From Nanobdellota archaeon (lineage in GTDB: Archaea > Nanoarchaeota > Nanoarchaeia > Parvarchaeales > Parvarchaeaceae): 22,623 nucleotides of DNA. Below, one piece after another: positions 13,915-22,606 of this stretch; position 1 is the stretch's first letter; each line of letters starts with the position of its first letter. A program made the position numbers and the translations under genes. Location of the stretch: assembly GCA_021834945.1 (NCBI GenBank), contig JAKBRA010000009.1:1-22623 (forward strand), given 5' to 3'. Below the pieces are notes generated by a model that had not been told where the DNA came from, made no database searches, and saw nothing but the letters and a program-made list of their open reading frames with translations.

Positions 13915-16614
13915 TTAAGCCCAAAATTCTTTAGTTTCTATGTAGTTCTTTTCTGCTTCGATTATTCTATCTATCAATTCCTCTTCGTTTTTACTGTAAG
14001 CTGATAGTATCCTGCTGGCCGTCTTTGCACCTATCCCGTAAGCCGAACTGACTATGCAGGCTTTCTTGTCATATCCCAAATACAATGCACCATTCTGTTT
14101 AACGCTGTCAAAAAGGAGTTGCTCTTCTTTGCCCAGTTTCTTGTTTTTAAATGCCTTTTTAAGTACAGGCTCATAAATAGCCTTCTGTTTTATCTTGTAA
14201 AATCCAATGTATCTTGCCTTGCACTTTGGGCATTTTAGCCCATCAGTGTTCTTTACCGTCATGTTTCCTATCTTATACCCGCAGTTCATGCACTGCATGA
14301 ATATCTCCGTGTTTTCTATTCTTTCCAATACAAGTTGCCTTAAGGCTTTTTTTGCTTCTTCCGGCTTGATTATAGAACCACCATAACTACTTTCCAGACC
14401 TTCATATGTAAGCGGAGACGCTTCACCAGTGTTTACAATAACCTGTATCTCCCCCTTATTTACCCTGTTAAGCACATCCTCCGCAGATTTTACGTCTATT
14501 TTACTTGAAAAAATCTCTTTGTACGTTTCTTCTTCCAATACGCTGTTATCGTACATCTCAATGAGGCTCCTCAGCCGTATCTTCGTGAAATCTGCGTATT
14601 TGTTTATGACTCCAAACCTTTTTGCTATATTAAGAAATCTATATTCATACAGCGAAGTCCTTTTTACGCTTTCTTTGATTTTCTTTTCTATATCAACAAG
14701 ATTTATCAGCATCCCCTTGATTTTTTCTGCAGGGATGTGGGTCTTTATCATTATTCTGTACGGATCTATTTTGCTTATTACGCTTTCCCCGATTATTTCT
14801 GTTATCTTAGACGTAAGCGCCTTTGCGATAGCTTCGTTTGTCATGCTGCCGAAAGTAGAATGGATTATTAAATAATCATCCACTTTTTCTATTACTATTC
14901 TTTTTGAGTTCGGAATTGCGAAGTTTTCCTTCTGCTCCTTTAAGACTGAAAATTTATTAGAATATTCCTCCCTCAGATTCGCAGCTTCTTCTGCCACGAA
15001 TCTGTATACGGGCATTAATTCACCTTCCCATGCAGGTATGGCTCCAATGTTGCTTGTTGTTCTCACGACTTCTATTTTCTGGTTTTCTATCTTTACTATC
15101 TTCCAATTCTCTCCGCGCATTATAAAATTATTCCCAGGTTTTCCGTTTTCAGCTACGAATTCTTCGTCTAATACTCCCACTCTTTTGTTCAGCTGGCTGT
15201 CTATTACGATGTAACTTTTTTTATCCGGTATGGAAGATATGTTATTTATGTAAAAGAGCAGGCCTTTTCTGGTTCTTATAAGACCCTCTCCATAATATCT
15301 AATCATGTAATGCTTGATTAGAAAGTCTATCACTTCATCAAATTTCTCCTTTTTTAGTTCTTTGTATGCATAGCTTTTTTTAACGACCTCGAATATTTCG
15401 TCTTTTTTCTGCACGCCGTCTATTACCAGTCCTACTATCTGATGTGCGAGTATATCTAGGCTTTGAACGGGCAATGAAATGATTTCAAGCTTTCCTGCCA
15501 GCCTGCAATTATCTATCGCTTTGCTTTCAAGGTAGTCATCTATGTTTATTGTTACGAGTTTTCCTTTCGCTATCCCCAACTGGTTGTGGTTTGATCTTCC
15601 AACCCTTTGTACCAGCTTTATTACCTGTCTTGGAGACATATACTGTATGACTAAATCTACGTTTCCTATGTCTATTCCCAGCTCCAGCGAACTTGTAGCT
15701 ATCATAAGATCTATATCGCCTACTTTGAACGCGTTTTCTATTTCCATTCTTACTTCCTTTGACAGCGAGCTATGGTGCACTTCCATTTTTTTGTCCTTTA
15801 AAAATTTACTTAACCTAGATCCAAGCAGTTCTGCAGTTTCCCGCGTATTTGTGAATATTATCGTTGACTTTGAATTTTTGATTGCGTCGCTTATGTATCT
15901 AAGTGAATTTGCAACCAGTTTACTTACGTTTTCTTTTGATGCAACTTCTTCGTCTTCACTCTTGAAACTTGGATAAGCAACCTCTATATCATACTTTTTA
16001 TCACCAGAAAACTCTACGCTTTCTTCTGCCGACAGATATTCTTTTGTTTCCTTAAAATCCGCTATCGTAGCACTTATCCCCACGACTTGGAATTTAGACA
16101 GCCTGCGCAGTCTTTCCAATCCTACCGAAAATTGGGTGCCTCTTTTGGATTCCATGAGGCTTTGAACTTCGTCTACAATTACATACCTCAAATTTTTCAG
16201 CTTTTCTACAAGTTTTTTGCTAAGTAATATAGATTGCACGGTTTCCGGCGTTGTTATCAGGCAATGCGGTGGCATTCTAACCTGGTTTGCCCTTTCATAC
16301 GCTGTTGTGTCACCGTGTCTTATGTCTACTTCTATGCCCATTTTATTGCTTATTGTTATTATGTTTTTGAATATGTCCCTGTTAAGCGACTTTAATGGAG
16401 TTATGTAAAGAAGTTGTATGCCTTCTGAATCAGGGTCTAATTTGTCAAGCAGCGGCAAGAATGCTGCCAGGGTTTTTCCATACCCCGTCGGGGCCCTGAA
16501 TATTATGTTTTTTCCCTCTTTTATCTTAGGTATGACTAATTTTTGTATTTCTGTAAGATCTGTAAACCCTGCATCTTTTAATATTTTCTCTAATTTTACA
16601 GATATATTTTCCAT
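13915..16614 (-). CDS. lhr: Lhr-type superfamily 2 helicase with zinc ribbon
   Basis: 899 aa ATP-dependent helicase of the archaeal Lhr group, thought to act in DNA repair or RNA metabolism. Q-motif-like LTEIQKLVIPKI (20-31), Walker A APTGYGKT (41-48), ITPLKSLNRD, ITTPE, motif II VDEVQS (147-152), GISATI, then RecA2 with IIFTNTRETAE, HHSSLSKEVR, ATSSLELGIDIGNVDLVIQ and QRVGRSNH. The Lhr core winged-helix and beta-barrel region follows (GRTTS-like VRTTSNIGAIPAWEGELMPV). A four-cysteine ribbon CMNCGY with CPKCKA lies about 100 residues before the end, then a helix-hairpin-helix-like SSAYGIGAKTASRILSAY. Motif II ends in Q where Lhr proteins usually have H. Confidence 0.93.
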   Translation of the reverse strand: MENISVKLEKILKDAGFTDLTEIQKLVIPKIKEGKNIIFRAPTGYGKTLAAFLPLLDKLDPDSEGIQLLYITPLKSLNRDIFKNIITISNKMGIEVDIRHGDTTAYERANQVRMPPHCLITTPETVQSILLSKKLVEKLKNLRYVIVDEVQSLMESKRGTQFSVGLERLRRLSKFQVVGISATIADFKETKEYLSAEESVEFSGDKKYDIEVAYPSFKSEDEEVASKENVSKLVANSLRYISDAIKNSKSTIIFTNTRETAELLGSRLSKFLKDKKMEVHHSSLSKEVRMEIENAFKVGDIDLMIATSSLELGIDIGNVDLVIQYMSPRQVIKLVQRVGRSNHNQLGIAKGKLVTINIDDYLESKAIDNCRLAGKLEIISLPVQSLDILAHQIVGLVIDGVQKKDEIFEVVKKSYAYKELKKEKFDEVIDFLIKHYMIRYYGEGLIRTRKGLLFYINNISSIPDKKSYIVIDSQLNKRVGVLDEEFVAENGKPGNNFIMRGENWKIVKIENQKIEVVRTTSNIGAIPAWEGELMPVYRFVAEEAANLREEYSNKFSVLKEQKENFAIPNSKRIVIEKVDDYLIIHSTFGSMTNEAIAKALTSKITEIIGESVISKIDPYRIMIKTHIPAEKIKGMLINLVDIEKKIKESVKRTSLYEYRFLNIAKRFGVINKYADFTKIRLRSLIEMYDNSVLEEETYKEIFSSKIDVKSAEDVLNRVNKGEIQVIVNTGEASPLTYEGLESSYGGSIIKPEEAKKALRQLVLERIENTEIFMQCMNCGYKIGNMTVKNTDGLKCPKCKARYIGFYKIKQKAIYEPVLKKAFKNKKLGKEEQLLFDSVKQNGALYLGYDKKACIVSSAYGIGAKTASRILSAYSKNEEELIDRIIEAEKNYIETKEFWA

Positions 16615-16650
16615 TGTAATACTTTTATGCGGATTAATCGTTTCTATGCC

Positions 16651-16686
16651 TTATATAATTTATTAATATCTTTTAAACGATATATT
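16651..16686. promoter_or_regulatory. Divergent promoter region of lhr and cca
   Basis: The 75-base gap between the two starts contains TTATATAATTTATTAATA and TTTTAAAC, 13-39 bases before the cca ATG at 16690. Several TATA-like words overlap, so the exact box cannot be chosen. Confidence 0.35.
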
Positions 16687-16689
16687 GTT

Positions 16690-17886
16690 ATGGATAAGTA
16701 TAAAAAAGTATTTGACAGAGCATATTCAGTATTTGTGCCTTCGGTAAAAGAATTCGATAAATTGAGTAGAGTGGCCAACGAGATTATCAGTCTGCTTATT
16801 AAAAATGCGAATAGTAAAGGAGTGAATGTAGAGTTTAAATTTGGCGGCTCTTACGCAAAAGGGACTTGGATAAAGAATGAAAGCGACATAGACATATTTG
16901 CTATTTTTAATTCTGAGGAGGAAATGAAAGGACTTTCATTTCTAGTCCCAAAAGATTTTATTTCTACATTCGGGACAAGAAAGTATTTCAAAGGAATTTT
17001 TAAAGGAGTAAAAATAGAGGTTGTGCCGGTTCGCCGCTTTTCTGACATGACTTTAATAGAAAATTCAATAGATCTTTCCGTGCTGCATGCAAATTACATA
17101 AACTCATTTTTATCAAAATCGCAGAAAAATGACGTTATAATATTAAAGGCTTTTTGTAAGGCTAATAACTGTTACGGTTCGGAGACTTACATGCACGGTT
17201 TTTCCGGGTATTCTTTAGAAGTAATGATAAAGGAATTCGGCAGCTTCATGTCTCTCGTAAAAGCAGTTAATTCCTGGACTTTACCGGTTAGAATAGGCAA
17301 ATCCGCAGGGGACAGCGCTTTTCCAATCTTCCTTCGAGATCCAACTAATCCGAAGAGAAATATCTGTGCATCCGTTAACGAAGAAAACCTGTCGAAGTTT
17401 GTTCTTTCAATTAAGCGGTTTTATCTTGTCCCATCATTTGACTTCTTCATAAAGGAAAACCTTAAAGACAAGGTACTTAAAGAAGTTAAACTGCGCGGTA
17501 CAAAGCTGTTTGTTTTTACGACTAAAATAATAGAACCCAGGGACATGTTCCTTTCAAAGTATGTCAAGAATCTGGATAAATTAGTAAAGGAGCTTAAAAT
17601 GATGGATGTAGAAATTTATTCTTATGACATAGATTACACTGCAAGAAATGCCACCCTCTTCCTGCAGATAAAGAACTTACCAAAAAGCAAAACAAAAGCA
17701 GTTGCCGGGCCGGCAGTATTCTCCGACATCGGAATACTCAAAAATTTCATTAAGGCCCATAAAAAGGTGTTTATCGCTGGCAAGTATGTTTGTTATGATA
17801 AACCTTATAATGTTAAAGACTTCAATAAATTTATATTGCTTAAAATAAAAGAATATATGTCTCCCAAATCAATATTTATTAATTAA
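16690..17886 (+). CDS. cca: CCA-adding enzyme, archaeal class I
   Basis: tRNA nucleotidyltransferase that adds or repairs the 3' CCA of tRNAs using CTP and ATP. 398 aa. The nucleotidyltransferase head has FKFGGSYAKGTWIKNESDID, with GGS at 52-54 and metal-binding Asp at 66 and 68; KIEVVPVRR supplies the third carboxylate. HGFSGYSLEVMI and PIFLRDPTNPKRNICASV fit the central (neck) domain, and the body and tail domains follow. I chose the ATG at 16690 over one at 16627 because MDKYKKVFDRA matches family starts and the upstream piece lies in the promoter region. tRNA-Asn starts one base after its stop. All three tRNAs here lack encoded CCA and need this enzyme. Confidence 0.95.
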   Translation: MDKYKKVFDRAYSVFVPSVKEFDKLSRVANEIISLLIKNANSKGVNVEFKFGGSYAKGTWIKNESDIDIFAIFNSEEEMKGLSFLVPKDFISTFGTRKYFKGIFKGVKIEVVPVRRFSDMTLIENSIDLSVLHANYINSFLSKSQKNDVIILKAFCKANNCYGSETYMHGFSGYSLEVMIKEFGSFMSLVKAVNSWTLPVRIGKSAGDSAFPIFLRDPTNPKRNICASVNEENLSKFVLSIKRFYLVPSFDFFIKENLKDKVLKEVKLRGTKLFVFTTKIIEPRDMFLSKYVKNLDKLVKELKMMDVEIYSYDIDYTARNATLFLQIKNLPKSKTKAVAGPAVFSDIGILKNFIKAHKKVFIAGKYVCYDKPYNVKDFNKFILLKIKEYMSPKSIFIN

Positions 17887-17887
17887 T

Positions 17888-17959
17888 GCCCGAGTAGCTC
17901 AACGGCAGAGCAATTGGCTGTTAACCAATGTGTTGCAGGTTCGAATCCTGCCCCGGGCG
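17888..17959 (+). tRNA. trnN: tRNA-Asn (GUU)
   Basis: Acceptor GCCCGAG/CCCGGGC with an A6-C67 mismatch, D stem GCTC/GAGC, anticodon stem ATTGG/CCAAT with loop CTGTTAA (anticodon GTT at 17920-17922), variable GTGTT, T arm GCAGG TTCGAAT CCTGC, discriminator G at 17959 as usual for Asn. No intron and no encoded CCA. It starts one base after the cca stop, so it is probably made from the cca transcript or from AT-rich sequence inside the 3' end of cca. Confidence 0.96.
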
Positions 17960-17960
17960 C

Positions 17961-17966
17961 TTTTTT
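17961..17966 (+). terminator. T-run terminator after tRNA-Asn
   Basis: Six T residues directly after the tRNA 3' end, the usual archaeal transcription stop signal. It would end a cca/tRNA-Asn transcript. Confidence 0.6.
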
Positions 17967-18001
17967 ATTGAATTTTATTACCTACCGGATTGGATTAAAT
18001 A

Positions 18002-18010
18002 TTTATAATA
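18002..18010 (+). promoter_or_regulatory. TATA-like box before the 235-aa orphan
   Basis: TTTATAATA lies 20-28 bases before the ATG at 18030, with further AT-rich sequence (GGATTAAATA) just upstream. Inferred from spacing. Confidence 0.35.
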
Positions 18011-18029
18011 GAAATAATCAAAATAAGCT

Positions 18030-18737
18030 ATGGGGTTATTTGATTTGATAGGTTTTGCTGCCGATAAAGCGTACAATAAATACAAGGAATCCAAATTAGA
18101 AAATGCAATGGACGCTATCCTGGATTCTTTAGATTCGACAGCAATAAACATAGAAGTTTTACCTTATGTTGAAGGACAGGACAAGAATAATATAAAAGGA
18201 AAAGTCTATAGACTGAGCAAAGATGACATGATCAAATCAAGCGCAACCTATTTTCTTACTACTTCTGATTGGCTTTTAAAAACAGGCATTGATATAAACA
18301 ACGATAACGCATACGAAGCGGCTTTACATGAAAAAGGAGGATATCTATATCTTAACCTTGTGAAAAGATATACGAGCGTTGCACAAAATTACAAGGCAAA
18401 GTACAGTTCAAATCCAGCCTTTACCGCATTATTTTTATACATACCTGAAGAAAAAGTTATGATGGCCATGCCAAAGTTCATAAAGGACCCTAAAACCGGA
18501 AATGCCGCATTGGCAAAAAAAGCAGGTTACGAAGAATTTGGCAAGATTGAAAAAATAAAGGCAGAAACACCAGAAAGATTCGAGGCTCTTCTGCCAAATT
18601 TCTATTTCAGAGCAAAGGCATTTGCACACAGGGTTGCAGAAGAATTAAACAGCTACGATAAAAATGATCTAGGAAACGCATTCAAAAAATTCCAGGAAAA
18701 ACACGGTTCTGAAAACGAAATAGAATATGTCTTGTAA
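18030..18737 (+). CDS. Hypothetical cytosolic protein, 235 aa
   Basis: Not recognised. It starts MGLFDLIGFAADKAYNKYKE, an amphipathic helix, then a mixed alpha/beta part with YLTLNL-like strands (GGYLYLNLVKRYTSVAQNYK, TALFLYIPEEKVMMAMPKF) and a helical C-terminus (FYFRAKAFAHRVAEELNSYD, LGNAFKKFQEKHG). No cysteine, no signal peptide and no membrane segment. Hydrophilic and charged, unlike the secreted proteins that follow. It lies 64 bases upstream of the pilin-like operon on the same strand but has its own promoter-like sequence, so a functional link is possible but not shown. Confidence 0.75.
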   Translation: MGLFDLIGFAADKAYNKYKESKLENAMDAILDSLDSTAINIEVLPYVEGQDKNNIKGKVYRLSKDDMIKSSATYFLTTSDWLLKTGIDINNDNAYEAALHEKGGYLYLNLVKRYTSVAQNYKAKYSSNPAFTALFLYIPEEKVMMAMPKFIKDPKTGNAALAKKAGYEEFGKIEKIKAETPERFEALLPNFYFRAKAFAHRVAEELNSYDKNDLGNAFKKFQEKHGSENEIEYVL

Positions 18738-18771
18738 ATGACATAAGTTTTAACTAACAGCTCTAAAAAGG

Positions 18772-18779
18772 ATAAATAT
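18772..18779 (+). promoter_or_regulatory. TATA box of the pilin-like operon
   Basis: ATAAATAT lies 23-30 bases before the ATG at 18802, within AAGGATAAATATC. With that distance, transcription would start at or next to the ATG. Confidence 0.5.
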
Positions 18780-18783
18780 CAAA

Positions 18784-18797
18784 ATACTATATAGTAT
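18784..18797. promoter_or_regulatory. 14-base perfect palindrome at the operon start (operator candidate)
   Basis: ATACTATATAGTAT is a perfect palindrome lying between the TATA box and the start codon at 18802, ending four bases before it. A protein bound here would block start-site access, the usual arrangement for archaeal repressors. It could instead be a second TATA-like element because its centre is TATATA. Confidence 0.45.
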
Positions 18798-18801
18798 AGT
18801 T

Positions 18802-21231
18802 ATGTTGACTAAAAAGGCACAGATAGTTATAGGTATAGGCGTTATTATCCTCTCTGCAGCCTTTCTTTTAGTCGGAGTGTATTTTGCTAATCTTCAGGGC
18901 CTGTTCTTTCAAAATGGCGCAAGGTCTCTGCAGTTGTTTGCTGACAACATAGGTTTCTCAATAAATTCACTATACGGTGCGCCATCTTCAATGACAATTA
19001 CGTTAGCCGGAAACAATTCACTGTGTACTTGGGACCCTTCAATCTCCGCGTATACCTGTGCAGGAGGCTCAAAAATATACAATGTATCATATTCTAATGG
19101 TCCTACATTGGATTCAGGTAAAAACGTATTCAGCGTTGCACTATGTTTCATGGTAGGCTACGGATTCGGCGGCGTAGGCAACTCTAAAGGCGTTGTAAAA
19201 GACGGGGTCGGAGAAGCCGAACAGATTACGAGAGAAGAAGCGACAACAGAAGTAGATTCAATTTTACAGGAACAGGCTCAATTATCAGAAGCGGCTTTGA
19301 GCGGCGAGTTGACGGGAGATTTAGAAGACGAAGGAATTGCACCTGCTAGCAGTTTAGCTGCTAAATTAAAATCATCAATAAAAGATAGAATAATTACTGA
19401 CATAAAACATCCGCTTGTACAGGACTTGCCGCCAGAGTCTCTGCTTTCAAGCAGTCTTTCCAGCATTCGTGAATCTCTGCCCAGTTTAACCATATTTATC
19501 CCAACGGCTGTGGCGTCTCTTTCTGCCGCTTTAGTAGCCGTGCCTTTGGTAGAACTATGGTTCGGGACCAGTAGTAGCAATTTAAATACATATGTTACCA
19601 GGGGAATTTACATAAATGGCCAGCAGATTGGTGCTTTAACAGGTCCTTCAGTTTCAATAAGTCAGCAGATAGCGGCTGCATATCTTACACAGGAGCCAAT
19701 GCCTTTCAAATACGCCGCTGCAGATTTTGTGTTGCAGCAATATTCTCAGTTGCTTTCCAGCGAGCAGACATTGAATTCCCTGCCATCAGGACTTGGAAAA
19801 GACACTTTGACGTTTTTTGCTTCCAAACAGGTAGCCATAAAACAGGACGTTTTATCGGAATTGTCTAATGCTGCAAATATAGCTACTTCTAATAACCCAT
19901 ATGGGACTCCAGTCTCTGGGGTTTCTGCTCCAGGAGTTTTAAGTTCATCAAGCTCATTAATTGGTTCAGTGGCTTTGTCGCAAAGCGGCAGTGATCCATT
20001 GCTTTCGATCCCTTTTTTCCTTGCACAAAATGCATTTCTAGTTTATGCGAGAACTGCAAGTTGTTTAAGCTTACCCGCTCAGCCTCTAAATACAAATAAC
20101 TACAATTCTGTCGGCAAAGGCTTTTCGTCATTATCGTCTGAGCTTGGCGCAGCTACTACACTTATAAACGTATATGATAAGGTAAATAGCGTGCTTCCTT
20201 TAGGAACTTACTTCGTAGGATATGGGGGGGAGGTTTACTTGAACGGACAATCAAGTGGAAGGCCGACGCAGGTTACGAGCCCGTTGATAACTGATATGAA
20301 TGACATGTGCGAGCTTGCCACTACTGCTTCACAACCCGGACAGAATCTAAAAACCCTTATACAGCCTAGCGGTAACGGTTCTATTTCATTTTCAATATCT
20401 CAGGGGCTTTATAACACCATCTGCTCAACAAACAATGCTTTATTTCCAAATACCCTGCAAACAGAGCTCAACAATCTTTTCAACTCAAAGTCAAGCACTC
20501 AAAATGTAACGCTTTTATTGCCGCCGGGCGATTCTTTGGTGATTTCAAATCAAAAAAATAATGTAAATTTATGCATATACAGGATGCTTATAGATTCGTT
20601 TGGTTCCCCTGTTATGGATACAAATGGTTTCAACAATCCTTCATTTAACGTTACAGAATACGGATCACCCCTGTCCTGCGTGAACATGACAAACCTTAGC
20701 AGAGGTATGGTAAATATAGGCTTAACAGCAACTGAGCTGTCAGTATTAAACAATATGTTGCATAATACTGATTTCTATGTAAATAACGGGTCTCTAATCG
20801 GTTTTTCCGTACCAGTCCTTGATTTCCCCAATCAGCTTACTGCAGATAGCGCAGCTGGGCCAAACAGTTTCTTGTCGGCAGGCAATTTCATAGGAGGCGG
20901 ACAGCCTGTGTTGAAAAAAGATCTTGGTATAGACTTCCCAGTCGCATCGTTAATCTCTTCTTTGATTGGAAAAAGCATTCCAAAACTTCAAGTTGGCATC
21001 TCAACATCATTGGACAATTTTTTGGTTTCTCCAATGATTTCTCTTTCAGCATACAATACAAACCTTTCATATTATGAGACGGATTATTCAAATGTAACGC
21101 TTGAATTTACAAAAACGCAGTTAGGCAGCACAACGGATTATAACATAATAAATGTGTATAACACTTTAATTTTCGGCGTATATCCAAACAACGCAAATTC
21201 ATTTGGAGGGACTTACCTTTCTGGGGGCTGA
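18802..21231 (+). CDS. Large secreted protein with pilin-like N-terminus
   Basis: 809 aa. It starts MLTKKAQ followed by a hydrophobic stretch (residues 8-28); KKA before Q resembles the class III signal processed by archaeal prepilin peptidases. After the helix comes ARSLQLFADNIGFSINSLYG, close in pattern to archaeal pilin-like proteins in which an amphipathic helix precedes a small beta domain. A helical region (about 135-225) and a second hydrophobic segment (230-254) follow, then more than 500 residues of Ser/Asn/Thr-rich outer domain with scattered cysteines (first pair C75 and C86) and many N-x-S/T sites. No enzyme motif is visible. First gene of an operon; six bases separate it from the next. 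Surface or pilus-related role is inference. Confidence 0.75.
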   Translation: MLTKKAQIVIGIGVIILSAAFLLVGVYFANLQGLFFQNGARSLQLFADNIGFSINSLYGAPSSMTITLAGNNSLCTWDPSISAYTCAGGSKIYNVSYSNGPTLDSGKNVFSVALCFMVGYGFGGVGNSKGVVKDGVGEAEQITREEATTEVDSILQEQAQLSEAALSGELTGDLEDEGIAPASSLAAKLKSSIKDRIITDIKHPLVQDLPPESLLSSSLSSIRESLPSLTIFIPTAVASLSAALVAVPLVELWFGTSSSNLNTYVTRGIYINGQQIGALTGPSVSISQQIAAAYLTQEPMPFKYAAADFVLQQYSQLLSSEQTLNSLPSGLGKDTLTFFASKQVAIKQDVLSELSNAANIATSNNPYGTPVSGVSAPGVLSSSSSLIGSVALSQSGSDPLLSIPFFLAQNAFLVYARTASCLSLPAQPLNTNNYNSVGKGFSSLSSELGAATTLINVYDKVNSVLPLGTYFVGYGGEVYLNGQSSGRPTQVTSPLITDMNDMCELATTASQPGQNLKTLIQPSGNGSISFSISQGLYNTICSTNNALFPNTLQTELNNLFNSKSSTQNVTLLLPPGDSLVISNQKNNVNLCIYRMLIDSFGSPVMDTNGFNNPSFNVTEYGSPLSCVNMTNLSRGMVNIGLTATELSVLNNMLHNTDFYVNNGSLIGFSVPVLDFPNQLTADSAAGPNSFLSAGNFIGGGQPVLKKDLGIDFPVASLISSLIGKSIPKLQVGISTSLDNFLVSPMISLSAYNTNLSYYETDYSNVTLEFTKTQLGSTTDYNIINVYNTLIFGVYPNNANSFGGTYLSGG

Positions 21232-21237
21232 ATAGAC

Positions 21238-22044
21238 ATGGCATTAGTAGAGATGATGGCGTTTTTGAATGCAGGCATACTAATAGTTGCATTTGCCCTC
21301 CTCTTAGTGGTTTTATCTGTAAGCGTTTCCCAGATAAACAGCACAAGCGTTTTCGCAAACTCGGAATCTGTTGCGGCAGGAATAGGCACAAGGTTGATAA
21401 CTTCTCCAAACTGCTTCGCATACAAGGACACTATTTCTTATTATAATTCAAGTCTCGATGCTCCGGGTGGGCCCTTATATTCATCTTCGTACACAGAACC
21501 GGGTGTGGTGAACATAAATAAATTCATTGAAAACTATTTCCTTTCCTGTATGCAATACATATATTTCGGAGGTGCAACAAACATACCTGCTTTGCAGTCG
21601 GATCTTGCCGCTGCAACTGGTGTTTCATTGACATTATTCGATACTCAAGATCCGAATGAACTCGGACCTACGGGCTCTCTGTATCTTTCCAATTACAATC
21701 AGTTTAATTTTGGAAGTAGTTTTCAGCAAACCGATGCGCTAATACAAAAATATGCACAGACTGCGGAATATGCTGCGATGGGAGTTAGTCTTGCAGCCAG
21801 CCTTGCAGTCATGATTGCTACCGGTGGAGCCATACAATTTAATATAATACTCGCAATAGGTCAGCAATCTACCACTGAAATAGCACCACAATACGCTTTA
21901 GCTTCTATATTCTATTCTGAAAATACTTATACCGAAAACTTTCCAGTAGAAATACAATTCACTAATGCACAAGGTCAGCCGACTTTCCAAAACAGCGGCG
22001 TATTGCAGGTTCAGGTTACTTATGGAATTCCACCTTACAGTTAG
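21238..22044 (+). CDS. Membrane-anchored pilin-like protein
   Basis: 268 aa. N-terminal hydrophobic helix at 8-30, then SESVAAGIGTRLITSPNCFA and EPGVVNINKFIENYFLSCM. The pairing of R-L-SP-CFAY with P-GV-(N/D)-KF-----C is a pattern I recall from pilin-like secreted proteins of DPANN and other archaea. A second hydrophobic stretch (about 179-208) is Ala/Gly-rich. Cys59 and Cys104 could pair. It is the only protein gene here ending in TAG. The next gene begins one base after the stop. No family name can be given; assignment as a minor pilin-like protein is inferred. Confidence 0.72.
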   Translation: MALVEMMAFLNAGILIVAFALLLVVLSVSVSQINSTSVFANSESVAAGIGTRLITSPNCFAYKDTISYYNSSLDAPGGPLYSSSYTEPGVVNINKFIENYFLSCMQYIYFGGATNIPALQSDLAAATGVSLTLFDTQDPNELGPTGSLYLSNYNQFNFGSSFQQTDALIQKYAQTAEYAAMGVSLAASLAVMIATGGAIQFNIILAIGQQSTTEIAPQYALASIFYSENTYTENFPVEIQFTNAQGQPTFQNSGVLQVQVTYGIPPYS

Positions 22045-22045
22045 A

Positions 22046-22606
22046 ATGGGCAAAAAAGGTCAGCTTACAATGCTGGATTTAGTGCTAGCGCCGTTAGCAG
22101 CGGTGGTTTTAGCAGTATTAGCATCTGCTTTGCTACATGGTGCGACTGCAAATCTGTTAACAGCAGTAAGCCAGCAGCCTGTCTCTTTTTCATGCAATTT
22201 CGCCCTTGATACTTTATACAGTACGTATTACGTTCATAACGCATTTGCTTTGTCTCAGCTGGCGTTGTTAAATCCAAGTCAGTATTCTTTGGCAAATTCC
22301 AATAAAGAGCAAGGATTATCAATAAACTGCAGCGGCGCTTGCAATTCAAATTATAATTACATACAAAGTTATCTCTACAATTCTTCTTCGCTTTATAGCG
22401 ATTTTATAGGCTATTTTTCAGGGTTTTCTCTGAGTAACTTTCAGGTTCTAACTGGGCAGGAAACTGCTACATTGAAGGCCTTAGGAATGCAGGTATTTTT
22501 GAATCAGATACCTGCAGGTGTTACAGGTACTTCTGAATGCAGCTTGCAGGTTTATAATCCTGCAGATCCTTCAAAGCCTTATACTATTTATGGGGTGATA
22601 AATTAA
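22046..22606 (+). CDS. Pilin-like protein with class III signal peptide
   Basis: 186 aa from the ATG at 22046, which lies one base after the preceding stop; an in-frame ATG at 21965 would run back into the upstream gene and is rejected. MGKKGQLTMLDLVLAPLA is a good archaeal prepilin-type leader: lysines, then G before Q6 as the cut site, then a hydrophobic helix (9-30). The outer part is Ser/Asn/Tyr-rich with four or five cysteines (SFSCNF, INCSGAC, SECSLQ). Prepilin peptidase processing would expose the helix for assembly into a filament. The stop TAA is followed directly by the ATG of the next gene. Confidence 0.75.
   Translation: MGKKGQLTMLDLVLAPLAAVVLAVLASALLHGATANLLTAVSQQPVSFSCNFALDTLYSTYYVHNAFALSQLALLNPSQYSLANSNKEQGLSINCSGACNSNYNYIQSYLYNSSSLYSDFIGYFSGFSLSNFQVLTGQETATLKALGMQVFLNQIPAGVTGTSECSLQVYNPADPSKPYTIYGVIN

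Noticed and set aside
22042..22044. Possible readthrough of the TAG codon, given the unusual aRF1
   Set aside because: The next gene starts one base later with a good leader, and the extended frame gives low-complexity sequence ending at a TGA, so the TAG looks like a real stop.
21965..22045. An earlier ATG for the 186-aa pilin-like protein
   Set aside because: It would overlap the upstream gene by 80 bases and place a non-leader peptide before MGKKGQ, which is a typical prepilin leader start.
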